A DNA stretch of 64,000 nucleotides, taken from the NCBI GenBank assembly GCA_001661245.1, contig KV454013.1:21005-85004 (forward strand). Reading direction: 5' to 3'. This DNA is from Pachysolen tannophilus NRRL Y-2460 (lineage: Eukaryota > Ascomycota > Pichiomycetes > Alaninales > Pachysolenaceae). The translations under genes and the position numbers were made by a program. Shown here in pieces: positions 11,371 through 21,023 of this stretch (position 1 is its first letter; each line of letters starts with the position of its first letter). The notes beneath the pieces are model-generated. The model ran no database searches. It saw only the letters and a program-made list of their open reading frames with translations, and was not told where the DNA came from.

Positions 11371-11407
<37 letters not shown>

Positions 11408-11916
11408 GGCATAAATATTTTGTATGGTTAAATTGGGGATGATATGAAAAATAGACAAAAAAAATTTTTCAATGTGAAATAATAATTTTTGACTCCGGAT
11501 TTTGAAAAAATGCGATGGATATTTGATAAGATATTTTGATACTGAATCTATAAGTATATTTTTGATCAAGGTATTTGCTTATTACGAGTCATAATTACAA
11601 AGAGGATTCTATTAAAGATGACACTGTGTAGAGAGTTTGTTTTGTATAATATAGTCAAAGCTTACCCCATACTTTTCGATGCTTTGACTCTGCTCTCTTT
11701 GAATACGTAGTTGCAATTTTTATGTTAAGTTAGTGGCACCGCTTTGGATGTTATTAATGACTATATTACAATCGAGTTCAAAATTAATAATTCTAATTAC
11801 AATAAATACATTATCTAAAGCAGGAAACCTAAATCTATAAATCAAAAAATCAATTTTATAAAATATTTTCAATAGTAAAACATAAAAAAAATACCCTATT
11901 TTCCCTCTGTAAAATT
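11311..11916. other. SHM2 promoter and GPI1 3' flank
   Basis: 606 bp between two minus-strand genes. It holds a (TA)n tract at about 11375-11404 close to the SHM2 start, and three TGACTC-type sites further up. The part next to GPI1 is AT-rich and appears empty. Confidence 0.6.
11490..11690 (-). promoter_or_regulatory. Three TGACTC (Gcn4/Bas1-type) sites upstream of SHM2
   Basis: TGACTC at 11490-11495 and 11685-11690, and its complement GAGTCA at 11586-11591. They lie 180-380 bp upstream of the SHM2 ATG and about 95-100 bp apart. TGACTC is the core bound by Gcn4 and by Bas1/Bas2, which regulate yeast SHM2 with the purine pathway. The sites are seen directly; the factors are inferred. Confidence 0.55.
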
Positions 11917-13944
11917 TTATAAAATTTTTTTGTTACTTTTATCATAATTTTGATCATTTCTAATATAACCATCTATTAACTTATCCCATAATTCTTTAAC
12001 TCCAATTCTTTTCTCAGAAGGTGGTAAATTAATTCTTTTAAATTTTTGGTAAATTTTTTCATATTCAATATTATTGATCAAATCACCTCCTAGAAACTTG
12101 GTGAAAATGAAGTCTTCAAAAATATTAACATTACTAGTATTTGAACTTATAATCAACTCAGAAAAATAATGGAAAAGTTTTTCTAATGAGATTGTTTTCG
12201 AAGTCATTTTTATTATTGTAGTTGTGTTATGATTGTCAATTATATCAAACGTTATTCCAGCAGGTAGTCTTTTGGAGTTTTTCAACTTTAATAACACCAA
12301 AAAAATCGGGAAATGATTAATAATAAGCATTGTACATTGTAACAAATCAACTAACAAAAAAATTGCTACTTTCAATGCAAAAAAAGAAACATAAAATGCA
12401 ACCACAGTCGGTAACAAATATATCAAGACAGTGAATATTATAATACCCAATAATAACTGATCAAAATCATAGTTATTTGAATCAATTCTATTCCTCAAAA
12501 TGTTATATTTCTTACCATAAAATAATTTGAATAACGATTTAATAATATTTAATTGCCAGTTATAAATTCTAGTGGACGAAAAATTGAATGAATAAATATG
12601 GAAACAGATAATATTGATAAAATCTAATAAAAATGATATCGTGAATGTCATCCCTCCAATTTTACCTAAATTAATAATGGTTGCAAAAAATAATCTCAAC
12701 ATTTTTAAATCAAATAATTTCAATATGAATTCTTGGTACCAAAATTGGATAGCCCATATATATAATCCACCAAGAAAATTTGATAATTCGTAATTTAATT
12801 TAAATCCAGCAGGATTATCCATCAACCATCGTAGTAACATCAAAATATCTTTATATAACAACGTATCAATGATTTGTTCTTTTAAAAAATTCGTAATTAT
12901 ATCTTTGAAATATATCAAATAAGGTCGTATTAAGACTGCTAGCAATATATCATTGAATACAAGCCATAATGAATTGTAAAATCTAATATACTCCAACGAA
13001 GAGTCGTATGATGGTAAGGATGGTTTTGAAACTAATGAGACCGTCTTCTGTTTAATGGCCATGAATTGAACTGGAAAGTTACAAATATATTGTAGTCTTA
13101 AATCTAATTGGAAACAAAAAGTCGATATTGTTACTAAATTTTTATTTTTTATGAATTCGTAATTTAAGATTTTCAAAAGAATCTCAAATACAATTTTCAA
13201 AGTAATTATAACAACCACTATGATTGGATTTATAGTATTTTGTGATATTTTTTGTAAAAAAAACAATGAATTTTCCATATATTTGTTGTTTAATATTCGA
13301 TTAACTAACTTATTTTTATTATGCTTCTTGATATTGTATGGTTTCACTTGTTCACCAATTTTCTTATAAATAACGTATCTTAGGTAATCAATTGAATTAA
13401 TTATATGTAATAGAAAATAAATATCTTGTTCTTGTCTTGATTCATGATATAATTTTCCATGGAACATTATCTTTTGCTTGTAATCATCTTTTTCCACATT
13501 ATCATCTTCCAGAGATGTCAAATCCAAAGCAAGTGCATGCATTGAGAAATATTCCATTTTCAAGGAATCTGGTGGTTCATAAACTAAAAAATTTACCAGA
13601 ATTCCATTATTTATTATTTCCGGGAATTTTAACTTTATGTTATATTTGAATTCTAGCAATTGTGGATCTAATTGGAAATTAATACTACCTAGAACAAACA
13701 ACTTGATAGTATTGGATTTAACTTGGTTATTTTGATCACTAATGTCAACATCTAATTCATAATCATGGGTTCCGTGCTTCAAAATATTGGACAATTCAAT
13801 TTTACTGACAAATGGGATCGTTGTTACAACAGCATAATTACCTTCTTTATCTGTGTAACCCAACACTATATATTTTTCATTATCTTGGTACAATGAACCA
13901 TCTAATAAATCTTGAGGATAATATATATTTAATACCATTGCCAT
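11917..13944 (-). CDS. GPI1: Gpi1, subunit of GPI-GlcNAc transferase
   Basis: 675 aa (673 if the second ATG is used). PIG-Q/Gpi1 family, part of the ER complex that moves GlcNAc onto phosphatidylinositol, the first step of GPI-anchor synthesis. Seen: a soluble N-terminal third; several hydrophobic segments between about residues 230 and 560; the family block NPAGFKLNYELSNFLGGLY followed by a Trp-rich stretch; and a late GITFDI segment. Its start lies only 6 nt downstream of the stop of another minus-strand ORF, so the two probably share a transcript, or the other ORF is leader sequence. The family assignment is good; details of membrane topology are not resolved. Confidence 0.85.
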   Translation of the reverse strand: MAMVLNIYYPQDLLDGSLYQDNEKYIVLGYTDKEGNYAVVTTIPFVSKIELSNILKHGTHDYELDVDISDQNNQVKSNTIKLFVLGSINFQLDPQLLEFKYNIKLKFPEIINNGILVNFLVYEPPDSLKMEYFSMHALALDLTSLEDDNVEKDDYKQKIMFHGKLYHESRQEQDIYFLLHIINSIDYLRYVIYKKIGEQVKPYNIKKHNKNKLVNRILNNKYMENSLFFLQKISQNTINPIIVVVIITLKIVFEILLKILNYEFIKNKNLVTISTFCFQLDLRLQYICNFPVQFMAIKQKTVSLVSKPSLPSYDSSLEYIRFYNSLWLVFNDILLAVLIRPYLIYFKDIITNFLKEQIIDTLLYKDILMLLRWLMDNPAGFKLNYELSNFLGGLYIWAIQFWYQEFILKLFDLKMLRLFFATIINLGKIGGMTFTISFLLDFINIICFHIYSFNFSSTRIYNWQLNIIKSLFKLFYGKKYNILRNRIDSNNYDFDQLLLGIIIFTVLIYLLPTVVAFYVSFFALKVAIFLLVDLLQCTMLIINHFPIFLVLLKLKNSKRLPAGITFDIIDNHNTTTIIKMTSKTISLEKLFHYFSELIISSNTSNVNIFEDFIFTKFLGGDLINNIEYEKIYQKFKRINLPPSEKRIGVKELWDKLIDGYIRNDQNYDKSNKKIL

Positions 13945-13950
13945 ACAAAT

Positions 13951-14319
13951 TCAGTAAAAGCTATCTCTCCTTCGGAGTTCTTCTGTGAAATTTATAGTAT
14001 TTGACGAATTTGGCTTAGTTAACTTATCATTAATGAACAATTTATTTATACTTATGAAAATGGACAAATATAGTAATGATAAAAAGAGTAAAACTTGAAT
14101 TACTCTGATTTCAGAATAAGTTTGATGATAATTTTTCAAGATAACATAAATTTGAGAACTCTCCCACAACACAAACTTGCAAAAAAAGCAAAAACAAGCA
14201 GAAAATAGAAAAACCTCTTTAAATTTAACAGAAAATCTTAATGATTTGAAATTATTGGATTTTGAAACTATATACGAAGTATGAGATTTCCTATCTTCGA
14301 TCTTGTTTAATATTATCAT
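13951..14319 (-). CDS. Small membrane-type ORF just upstream of GPI1, unassigned
   Basis: 122 codons with an ATG. Seen: a basic N-terminus, a Phe/Cys-rich hydrophobic segment at about residues 34-52 (FLFSACFCFFCKF), a polar stretch, a second hydrophobic segment at about 74-92 (VLLFLSLLYLSIFIS), and a polar tail ending EELRRRDSFY. I do not recognise it. A small GPI-GnT partner such as Gpi15 (PIG-H) came to mind because of its position and two membrane segments, but the PIG-H signature after the second helix is not visible. The stop lies 6 nt before the GPI1 ATG. It could be a real short gene, a long upstream ORF in the GPI1 leader, or chance. Confidence 0.4.
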   Translation of the reverse strand: MIILNKIEDRKSHTSYIVSKSNNFKSLRFSVKFKEVFLFSACFCFFCKFVLWESSQIYVILKNYHQTYSEIRVIQVLLFLSLLYLSIFISINKLFINDKLTKPNSSNTINFTEELRRRDSFY

Positions 14320-14881
14320 AAACGGTTTCTTTGTTATTCTAGCCTTTTAATGAAAGAATGGAAAAGGTCTTGGAAATCAAACAAAACTTCCACTAATTAT
14401 AACTATTATTATTATTATTATTATTATTATAATTATACTAACCAAAGGTACATAACAAAACACGACAAGTCAATTATTAAAGATTATGGAAAAGTTGAAG
14501 TTACCTAATATCATTAACTAAATAGCAACCTGATCATTAGAATTCAATAATTGATTTCAACAATATGCTCTGCTCCATACTTAAGCGCTGTTAAAAACAA
14601 CTTCGCAATTGGTCACACGACTTTTGGTTTTTATTAGTTTTAGTCTTACAAGTTATTAAGAGTTAATCAAGTTTTATAATAGATGATGGATTAATAAAGG
14701 TATATAAATGTCCTATTGAAAGCTTTAAAACCACATAGATTATTTCCTTTTCATTTTTATTTGTTTAAATAAATCAAAACATTGGAAAATTAATTAACAT
14801 AAAATGGCAAACCAAGTAAAAGAGGAGGGATGGGAAAAAGAAAAAAAATTATATAACAAAGTTTATTCTATATTAACGTAA
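14320..14881. other. Upstream region of the GPI1 unit and RPS0 3' flank
   Basis: 562 bp between the small membrane ORF and the RPS0 stop. It includes an (ATT)n-like tract at about 14405-14430. No coding exon or RNA gene recognised. Confidence 0.55.
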
Positions 14882-16062
14882 TTACCAAGCTTGAACTGTT
14901 TCGGCACCTGTTTCAGCCCAGTCAGCAGCTTCAGCTGGTTGGGTGCTCCAGTCAGCTTCAGCTGGTTCAGCTGTCCATTCTGCTTCTTCAGTGACAGCTT
15001 CGGTTTCTTCTTCAACACCTTCCTTATCTTCGGTAGTTGCTTCAACTTCTTCTGGGTCTCTGTAGAAATACAAATCTGGCATGATACTCCATGGTTCAGA
15101 TCTGTCTGGTAAAGAACCTCTTAATCTCAAGACTTCACGAGCCAATAAGTACCAGATTAAACCGATTGAGTGTTTACCTTTGTTATTACATGGGATAGCA
15201 ACATCAACAAATTCTGATGGAGAATCCATATCAGTCAAGGCAATGACTGGGATATTGACATATGATGACTCTTTGATAGCTTGGAAGTCAGTTCTTGGAT
15301 CAGTGACAATAACTAATCTTGGTTCTTTGAAAGAACGAGTGATATAGTTAGTAAATGAACCTGGAGTAAATCTACCAGCAATAGCAGTGGCACCAGTGTG
15401 GTTGGCGTATTTCAAAACAGCTCTTTGGCCAAATGTTCTTGAGGAAACAGCAACAACATCTTGGGAGTTTGGAATAGCAGCAATAATTCTAGCAGCTAAA
15501 ACAATTTTTTCCCAAGTTTTACCAATGTTGATAATATTAACACCGTCTGGTCTTGTCTTGTAGACATATGGTTCATTGTGGACCTAAATAAAAAAAAAAA
15601 AATGAAAAAAAAATTTTTGTTAGTAAAGTCTCACAATATGAAAAGATAAACACCAAAGCTTAGAATTTTTGAATTGGTTGATGAATTTTCAATAGCTGAA
15701 TAATAACTGTTCAACATTATTGTAATCATATCATGATATAGTTTTCAATCTTTTTTTTTCCACTTCAATAGCTTCATTTCAAGAGCTTTTTATTTGGTTT
15801 AAAATAGTACTCTTTATTCCAAATATAGCTTTGCTAGCTATACTTTTGGCTATTGCTTTCAATCAAACATTCAAACTATTTCTATTTCCCTCTTATTCTT
15901 CAACCGAAACAAAAAAAAAAAAAAAAAAATCTATGCAATGGTAATATTTGAATTATTTTTCATGGTACATACTTGAACGTTCTTAGCTCCCAAGTGAACG
16001 TTGGCAGCTAATAATAACTTAGCGTCTTCTGGAGTAAGATCAAATGAAGCAGGTAAGGACAT
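14882..16062 (-). CDS. RPS0: 40S ribosomal protein S0 (uS2), spliced
   Basis: 263 aa from two exons: exon 1 16062-15973 (30 codons) and exon 2 15583-14882. uS2/laminin-receptor family, needed for 40S maturation. Seen: exon 1 encodes [20 protein letters not shown] and onwards. The donor GTATGT is at 15972-15967, the branch site TACTAAC at 15625-15619 and the acceptor TTTAG ends at 15584. The join restores [20 protein letters not shown]. The body has [23 protein letters not shown], and the tail is acidic with TEEAEW/PAEADW repeats, typical of S0. Codon use is strongly biased. A Tbf1-type inverted site about 235-250 bp upstream fits ribosomal-protein gene control in Candida-group yeasts. Confidence 0.97.
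15584..15972 (-). other. RPS0 intron (389 nt)
   Basis: Donor GTATGT, branch TACTAAC (15625-15619), acceptor TTTAG. Its length is large for this window. I looked for box C/D or H/ACA signatures of an intronic snoRNA on the minus strand and found none convincing. Confidence 0.95.
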
Positions 16063-16295
16063 TTTCTTTACTTCTATATTAATGATTTATAAATAATAAT
16101 CAATAAATATATTTGATTTCTGATAAATTTTTATTTGAAAAACTTTACCTTAGCGATACAGTTTCGAGCAGTTTAGCTACTTGTGAAAAGTTTAACGAAA
16201 TTTTTTTCCTATTTTTTTGAACTTTTGCACACGAATAAAAATGTTTTTAGCAGTCACAAACAAATCAAAACAAAAAAAAATTTACCATTGGGTTA

Positions 16296-16312
16296 TTAGG
16301 GTACAGCCCTAA
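16296..16312. promoter_or_regulatory. Tbf1-type inverted TTAGGG/CCCTAA site
   Basis: TTAGGGTACAGCCCTAA, an inverted repeat of the TTAGGG core, 234-250 bp upstream of the RPS0 ATG. ARCCCTAA is the Tbf1 site that drives ribosomal-protein genes in Candida albicans. The single-copy 10-mer ACAGCCCTAA recurs upstream of PRP3. Confidence 0.7.
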
Positions 16313-16840
16313 TAAAACTTTAATCTAGAGGCAAGCCAACGCGCCCAAGGCCAAGAGAAAAACAAAACAAAATTGTAAAACAAAACACTACCGCAATCAC
16401 CCCTTTTTATAAGTAATACTCTTTTCTGTACACCCCTAAAAGAATAAATGATGGGGGAGGTATGATTATATTTTTATTCGGGAATCTACATCAGTAATTT
16501 TTTTTGGCAACTTGATCTCTAGAGGAGAAGTAAGTATGTGAGTATATAGTAGTATGGCTTTAATTAGATAGAAGCACAATTAGAAACTAAATATAATAAA
16601 AAAAAGCAATAATGTATCTACTTGAACAAACTGTTTTACTTTTTTTCAACATTTCTCTCCTTTGTGTCAATTCTTACAATACACAAATTAAAATTTTCCC
16701 TCAATCTAAGAAATGTTAAACTAGTGAGACCTCATATATTGTTTATTATTGAACTACACTGATCAGTTATCTTTTCAGATCACTTTAGTCAACTGTTTTC
16801 TTTTTCCTTTTTTTTAATTTTTTAATCCAGGTTAACACAC

Positions 16841-16940
16841 TACACCATTGGCACCACCACCACTGCTATTTACACCACCATTTATACCACCTCCTGCACC
16901 ACTTCTTTCTCAACTTACCACAAGTCACATCCCACACCAC
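16841..16940 (+). repeat. CACCAC/ACACC-rich stretch
   Basis: About 100 bp with at least eight CACC units, including ACACC three times and a (CAC)n run, strongly strand-asymmetric (C and A on the plus strand). It resembles the ACACC cluster at 59146-59228. It may be a set of Rap1- or zinc-finger-type sites; no factor can be named from sequence alone. Confidence 0.5.
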
Positions 16941-16997
16941 TGGTAGCACATGTTTCGAGGCTTAATATAAAATTTAATAATAATTTAAACGCAGCGA

Positions 16998-17006
16998 CAC
17001 TACTTT
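16998..17006 (+). promoter_or_regulatory. CACTACTTT motif upstream of AIM14
   Basis: Exact copy of the 9-mer, in the context GACACTACTTTTTCC, about 260 bp upstream of the AIM14 ATG. Confidence 0.45.
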
Positions 17007-17266
17007 TTCCAATTTTTCGGTTATCGAGGCGCAATTGATCTATAGTTGATGGAATAGATAAAAATTCAAGGTGAAGAAGAAATCAGAACCGATTTTTTAG
17101 ATAACACAAATTAAAAACTTGTTTTAATTATTATTATTTATTATTTGTTTATTTCTATTTTATGTTTAGTTGTTGGTGTGGTATAGAGCATTAAATTAAT
17201 AAATGAAATAAGAGTGGCAATAATTTTTTTGATGAATTTAAATGAGAATATTGTTATTTATAGGTC

Positions 17267-19660
17267 ATGTATATCCCTCCAGAAGTTGTTGATAGTGATC
17301 AAGTGTCGCAAACCATAGATGATAATATTTGTTTGATTAAATCTTTTTTACAAAAATTTGTTTTCCATTTTAATGGTTCTAAAGATCCAGATTACTTGGC
17401 TTTGAAGCGTGCTTTATCTTTAAAATATGGTGCTTTAACACTTTTCGTCACTTTAATCGTTGTTTTGTTGTTACCAGTTTACAAATATTTAAATAATAAA
17501 GTATTATATAATCAATTTAGTAAAATCGCAAGAAGAATCAAAATTAACGCGTTAAGATATAATATCATCGTATTGAATTTATCAGTTATCAAGTTAATAA
17601 TATTTTGGACTTTGATCTTGGGGATATTAACGTTTGCTGAGTTACATCAAGATTTATTATTTTTAGCCAAAAGATTAGGAAGAGTTTCTACAGCATGTTT
17701 ACCAACAATATTATTTTTATCATTAAGACCATCCCCTTTACCAAATATGTTGTATTTAGCATTATTACCGATCCACAAATGGCTTAGTAGAATTATTGTA
17801 TTACAAGGTTTACTGCATACAATTATTTATTTATTATATTTTAATTTTAAAAACACATGGTCAAAAGCTTATAAAATAGAAAATATTTATGGAATTATTG
17901 CTTTACTAGGATTTTTGATAATTGCATTCACTTCATTGCCAATTGTAAGAAGATTAAATTATAAAGTTTTTTATATAAATCATTATATTTTCACATGGAT
18001 CATTGTGATATGCTTATTTTTCCATGCAAGACCAGGTATACCATATATTACAACATTAAATGTTGCAATTTTAATTTATCAAATTATTTATAGAATACGA
18101 AACACAAAGAAAACAAAAGTCGATGTGATTAATATTTCATCACATTTGACGTTGATCCTTATACCAAATAGTGCTATTTCACAAAAAAGTGGAGCTCCTG
18201 GATCTCATTTAAGAATAATCGATCATGATCCTTCCAAAAAATTTCAAAATATTATTAAAAATTATTTAATTCCAATGCAACATCCATATACAATAACTAC
18301 TTTACCTGTCGATAGTGTCCAAAAATTAATTGTTAGAAATTCAAATTTTAGATTTGATAAAAATAAAATATATTATGTAACTGGTGCATTTTTACCTCAT
18401 TTGGATTTCTTAACTCCAAGAAGAAAGGGAAATGCAAAATCTTTGTTATATAAAGTCAAATGTAAAAGATGTCTTATAGTTGTTGGTGGTTCTGCTATAT
18501 CATTTGCATTACCAATTTTGAGAGTTTTAAATTATAATGGATGCATTGTGAAAATTGTTTGGGTTGCAAGAGATATTGAAGATTTAAAAATTTTAAATTA
18601 TTTTGCAAATTCAATTATTGAAAATGATTGTTTAGATGTTTATGTAACTGGGAATTATGATGAAGAAACTAAAAATCTGTTTACTGCTGCTTTGATGAAA
18701 AAAAATAAATTGAAAAATACAAGAGATTTAAGAGGTGAATCAAAATTATTGTCTGGTGAGATTGATTTTAATAATGAATTTGATAATGGTAATCTGCCAT
18801 TATTGGAATCATCAAATCAAAATTATGGATCAACAAAGTTATCAGATAGTAGCATCAAGACTTTAACTCCAGGGAAAGGCAAAAAAAATGATTTAAATTT
18901 AAATTCAAATTCAAATTCAAAACATAAATGTTTTTCACCTTTACATAGAAAGAAATCTTTATGGTTTGGAAGAGATGAAGAAGAAGAATTAGAAAACATT
19001 GATGTTGATTTGAATAATGACTGTGATTATGATTTAAAAAAAAGTAGTACTAATAGTTCCACTGGTAATAATAGTGGGTCATCAAATACAATCCATAACA
19101 ACAACAGTAATAATAATAATAATAATATTACTGCTGGATTTGTTGATAATAATGAAATTGATTTTAATCAAGCTCAAAATATGGTATCAGATATAAGAAC
19201 AGATTCATCAAATAATCAAAATATGCTTTCATTATTACTGGATTTAGTACCAACAGTTAAAATTGATTTTGGAAGACCAAAATTAGGAAGTCATTATTAT
19301 AGTTGGTGTATTAATCAAACATGTATTGGACCACTTTTAGATTCTAGAAGTGGTGAAAATATTTGTTGTAAAGATATTCCATCACTTGTTACCAATGATA
19401 AGAAAAAAACAGGTTATAATAATAATAATAATACAAAGGATAAATTATTAAATTATAAAAAATCAAATGGAAAATTATTAGGTAATGATAAAAATGATGA
19501 ATTATACCTTAATGAGCATTTCATTAGAAATAAAAAAAAATATCAGATTAACGATGACGTTTGGGTTCTTGCAGCAGGTCCAACAGGTTTAGTAGATAAC
19601 GTTAAACTTTGGGCAAACGATTGTGGGTTTCATTTCCACGAAGAAAGATTTGGAGTTTAA
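17267..19660 (+). CDS. AIM14: Ferric-reductase-like NADPH oxidase, Aim14/Yno1 type
   Basis: 797 aa. Membrane flavocytochrome of the FRE/NOX superfamily. Yeast Aim14/Yno1 is an ER NADPH oxidase that makes superoxide. Seen: several membrane segments in the first 270 residues. The Aim14 block LAKRLGRVSTACLP and LSLRPSP is followed by LPIHKWLSRIIVLQGLLH (haem His candidates), VRRLNYKVFYINHY and FHARPGIPY. An FAD-type HPYTI motif sits near 343, a nucleotide-binding VVGGSAISFALPILR near 405, and DVWVLAAGPTGLVDNV near the end. It is longer than yeast Aim14 (about 570 aa) because of polar, Asn-rich insertions at about 475-650 and 705-760 within the NADPH domain. Codon 183 is CTG inside GLLH. Confidence 0.85.
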   Translation: MYIPPEVVDSDQVSQTIDDNICLIKSFLQKFVFHFNGSKDPDYLALKRALSLKYGALTLFVTLIVVLLLPVYKYLNNKVLYNQFSKIARRIKINALRYNIIVLNLSVIKLIIFWTLILGILTFAELHQDLLFLAKRLGRVSTACLPTILFLSLRPSPLPNMLYLALLPIHKWLSRIIVLQGLLHTIIYLLYFNFKNTWSKAYKIENIYGIIALLGFLIIAFTSLPIVRRLNYKVFYINHYIFTWIIVICLFFHARPGIPYITTLNVAILIYQIIYRIRNTKKTKVDVINISSHLTLILIPNSAISQKSGAPGSHLRIIDHDPSKKFQNIIKNYLIPMQHPYTITTLPVDSVQKLIVRNSNFRFDKNKIYYVTGAFLPHLDFLTPRRKGNAKSLLYKVKCKRCLIVVGGSAISFALPILRVLNYNGCIVKIVWVARDIEDLKILNYFANSIIENDCLDVYVTGNYDEETKNLFTAALMKKNKLKNTRDLRGESKLLSGEIDFNNEFDNGNLPLLESSNQNYGSTKLSDSSIKTLTPGKGKKNDLNLNSNSNSKHKCFSPLHRKKSLWFGRDEEEELENIDVDLNNDCDYDLKKSSTNSSTGNNSGSSNTIHNNNSNNNNNNITAGFVDNNEIDFNQAQNMVSDIRTDSSNNQNMLSLLLDLVPTVKIDFGRPKLGSHYYSWCINQTCIGPLLDSRSGENICCKDIPSLVTNDKKKTGYNNNNNTKDKLLNYKKSNGKLLGNDKNDELYLNEHFIRNKKKYQINDDVWVLAAGPTGLVDNVKLWANDCGFHFHEERFGV

Positions 19661-20087
19661 AAAAAAAAAGGGCAAAATGTAAAGTTATTTATTTAATATA
19701 TTATTATAATTTTAATACATCATCAAACCAGAAATATATTAAATATATGAAGTATATTTATTATAATTAGAATCTTATCTTAAAGAAGGAAAAAAAAAAT
19801 ATTGTTTTTCTAATAGTAATAAAATAAAATCTTGTTGCCTCATAACGGAACACTGATTTGGAATGAACCTAATAAAAAAATTAAAAATTATAAAAATTAT
19901 AAAAATAATAAAAAATTCAAAAGTTTCTTACACATCATTTCTGCAGATCAGATCCTTCTAGCTTAGGTCCTTTCGGGTTTAAGACTTTTAGTTAAATACC
20001 GTTGAACGGATAGAGAAACTCAAAAACAAAAAAAAAAAAAAATAGAAATAAAAAATTATGATTTGACAACTTTTTTCTTTTTTTGAT

Positions 20088-20111
20088 TTTTGGACTTTTG
20101 GACTTTTGGAC
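20088..20111. repeat. Tandem TTTTGGAC x3
   Basis: Three perfect head-to-tail 8-bp units followed by CTCTCAC. Non-coding, upstream of the SFL1-like gene. Confidence 0.9.
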
Positions 20112-20966
20112 TCTCACTAAACTCAAAAAAATTAGAATAGTTCCGAAAACTATTTTATATTATTATTACTAAAGATCAATATTACCTTTGTGGCTCTTTA
20201 TACATCCTGACATTTCCTCCACCTTTCCCCCAAATGTTAAAAACAGAGACAACAACAAAATAATTATCAAATTATAAAATTCAACTACATACAAAACATA
20301 CATATATACATATACATAAATTTTTTTATTTATTTATCTCATAGCCAACAAATAATTATCAATTTATTTATTTATATTTTATATATACATTTCAATGAAG
20401 TTTTTAATTGATTCCTTTTAAATCTAATAATAAAGCTAACAAGTAGAAAAATGACTATGACTAATGTAGAGAACAAGCGCCCGCGATTATATTAGCGAGG
20501 CTCATCACGATATAATTTTCTAGTAATCTTAATAGTTAAATAAATAAATAAGTAAATAAATAAAAGAAAAACCTGCATTTACAATTGATGACATATACTA
20601 TAGAATTCATTGAATAGAATTAGAGATTGAACTCCCAATCATATCAAATAGTTGTTGTAGGATTTTTGTTAAGCGCGCATTAAGAACTTTTAGTTTTTTT
20701 TTGGTGGGCGGGCGTAACCATCTCTCACGGAAAAATAAAATTATAAAGGAAATAGCAGGAGAATAGTTTTTAAGTCATATTCACATAATTGGTATACATT
20801 TTTTTTTTTTTGTTTTTGATTTTTTAATTTTATAGATCATCAGTTAAGGTGTTGACAAGACGATAGAGTTTTGAATATAAAAATTATTTGATAAAGTTTT
20901 TACCATCTTTTCAAGTGTTTGTTGTGAGCAAATTTCTCATTAACAGGAAAATACCAGAAAAAGAAA

Positions 20967-20974
20967 AAATATAA

Positions 20975-21020
<46 letters not shown>
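20967..21020. repeat. (TA)n dinucleotide tract
   Basis: Nearly pure TA alternation in the leader of the SFL1-like gene, followed by A-rich sequence that contains an undetermined base at 21038. Length is likely polymorphic. Confidence 0.9.

Positions 21021-21023
<3 letters not shown>

Larger units (their letters stand above)
16063..17266. other. Divergent RPS0/AIM14 promoter region
   Basis: 1.2 kb between divergent starts. From the RPS0 side it holds: a Tbf1-type inverted site (16296-16312); a short GC-richer patch (about 16325-16360); C-rich ACCCCT motifs (about 16397-16436); a CACCAC/ACACC-rich stretch (16841-16940); and CACTACTTT at 16998-17006. No coding exon seen. Confidence 0.6.

Noticed and set aside
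15584-15972. Intronic snoRNA in RPS0
   Set aside because: No box C/D pair with a closing stem or H/ACA hairpins on the minus strand.
17257-17266. TTATTTATAG just before the AIM14 ATG as a splice acceptor
   Set aside because: No TACTAAC-like branch site or donor with an in-frame ATG upstream; the N-terminus after 17267 is acceptable as it stands.
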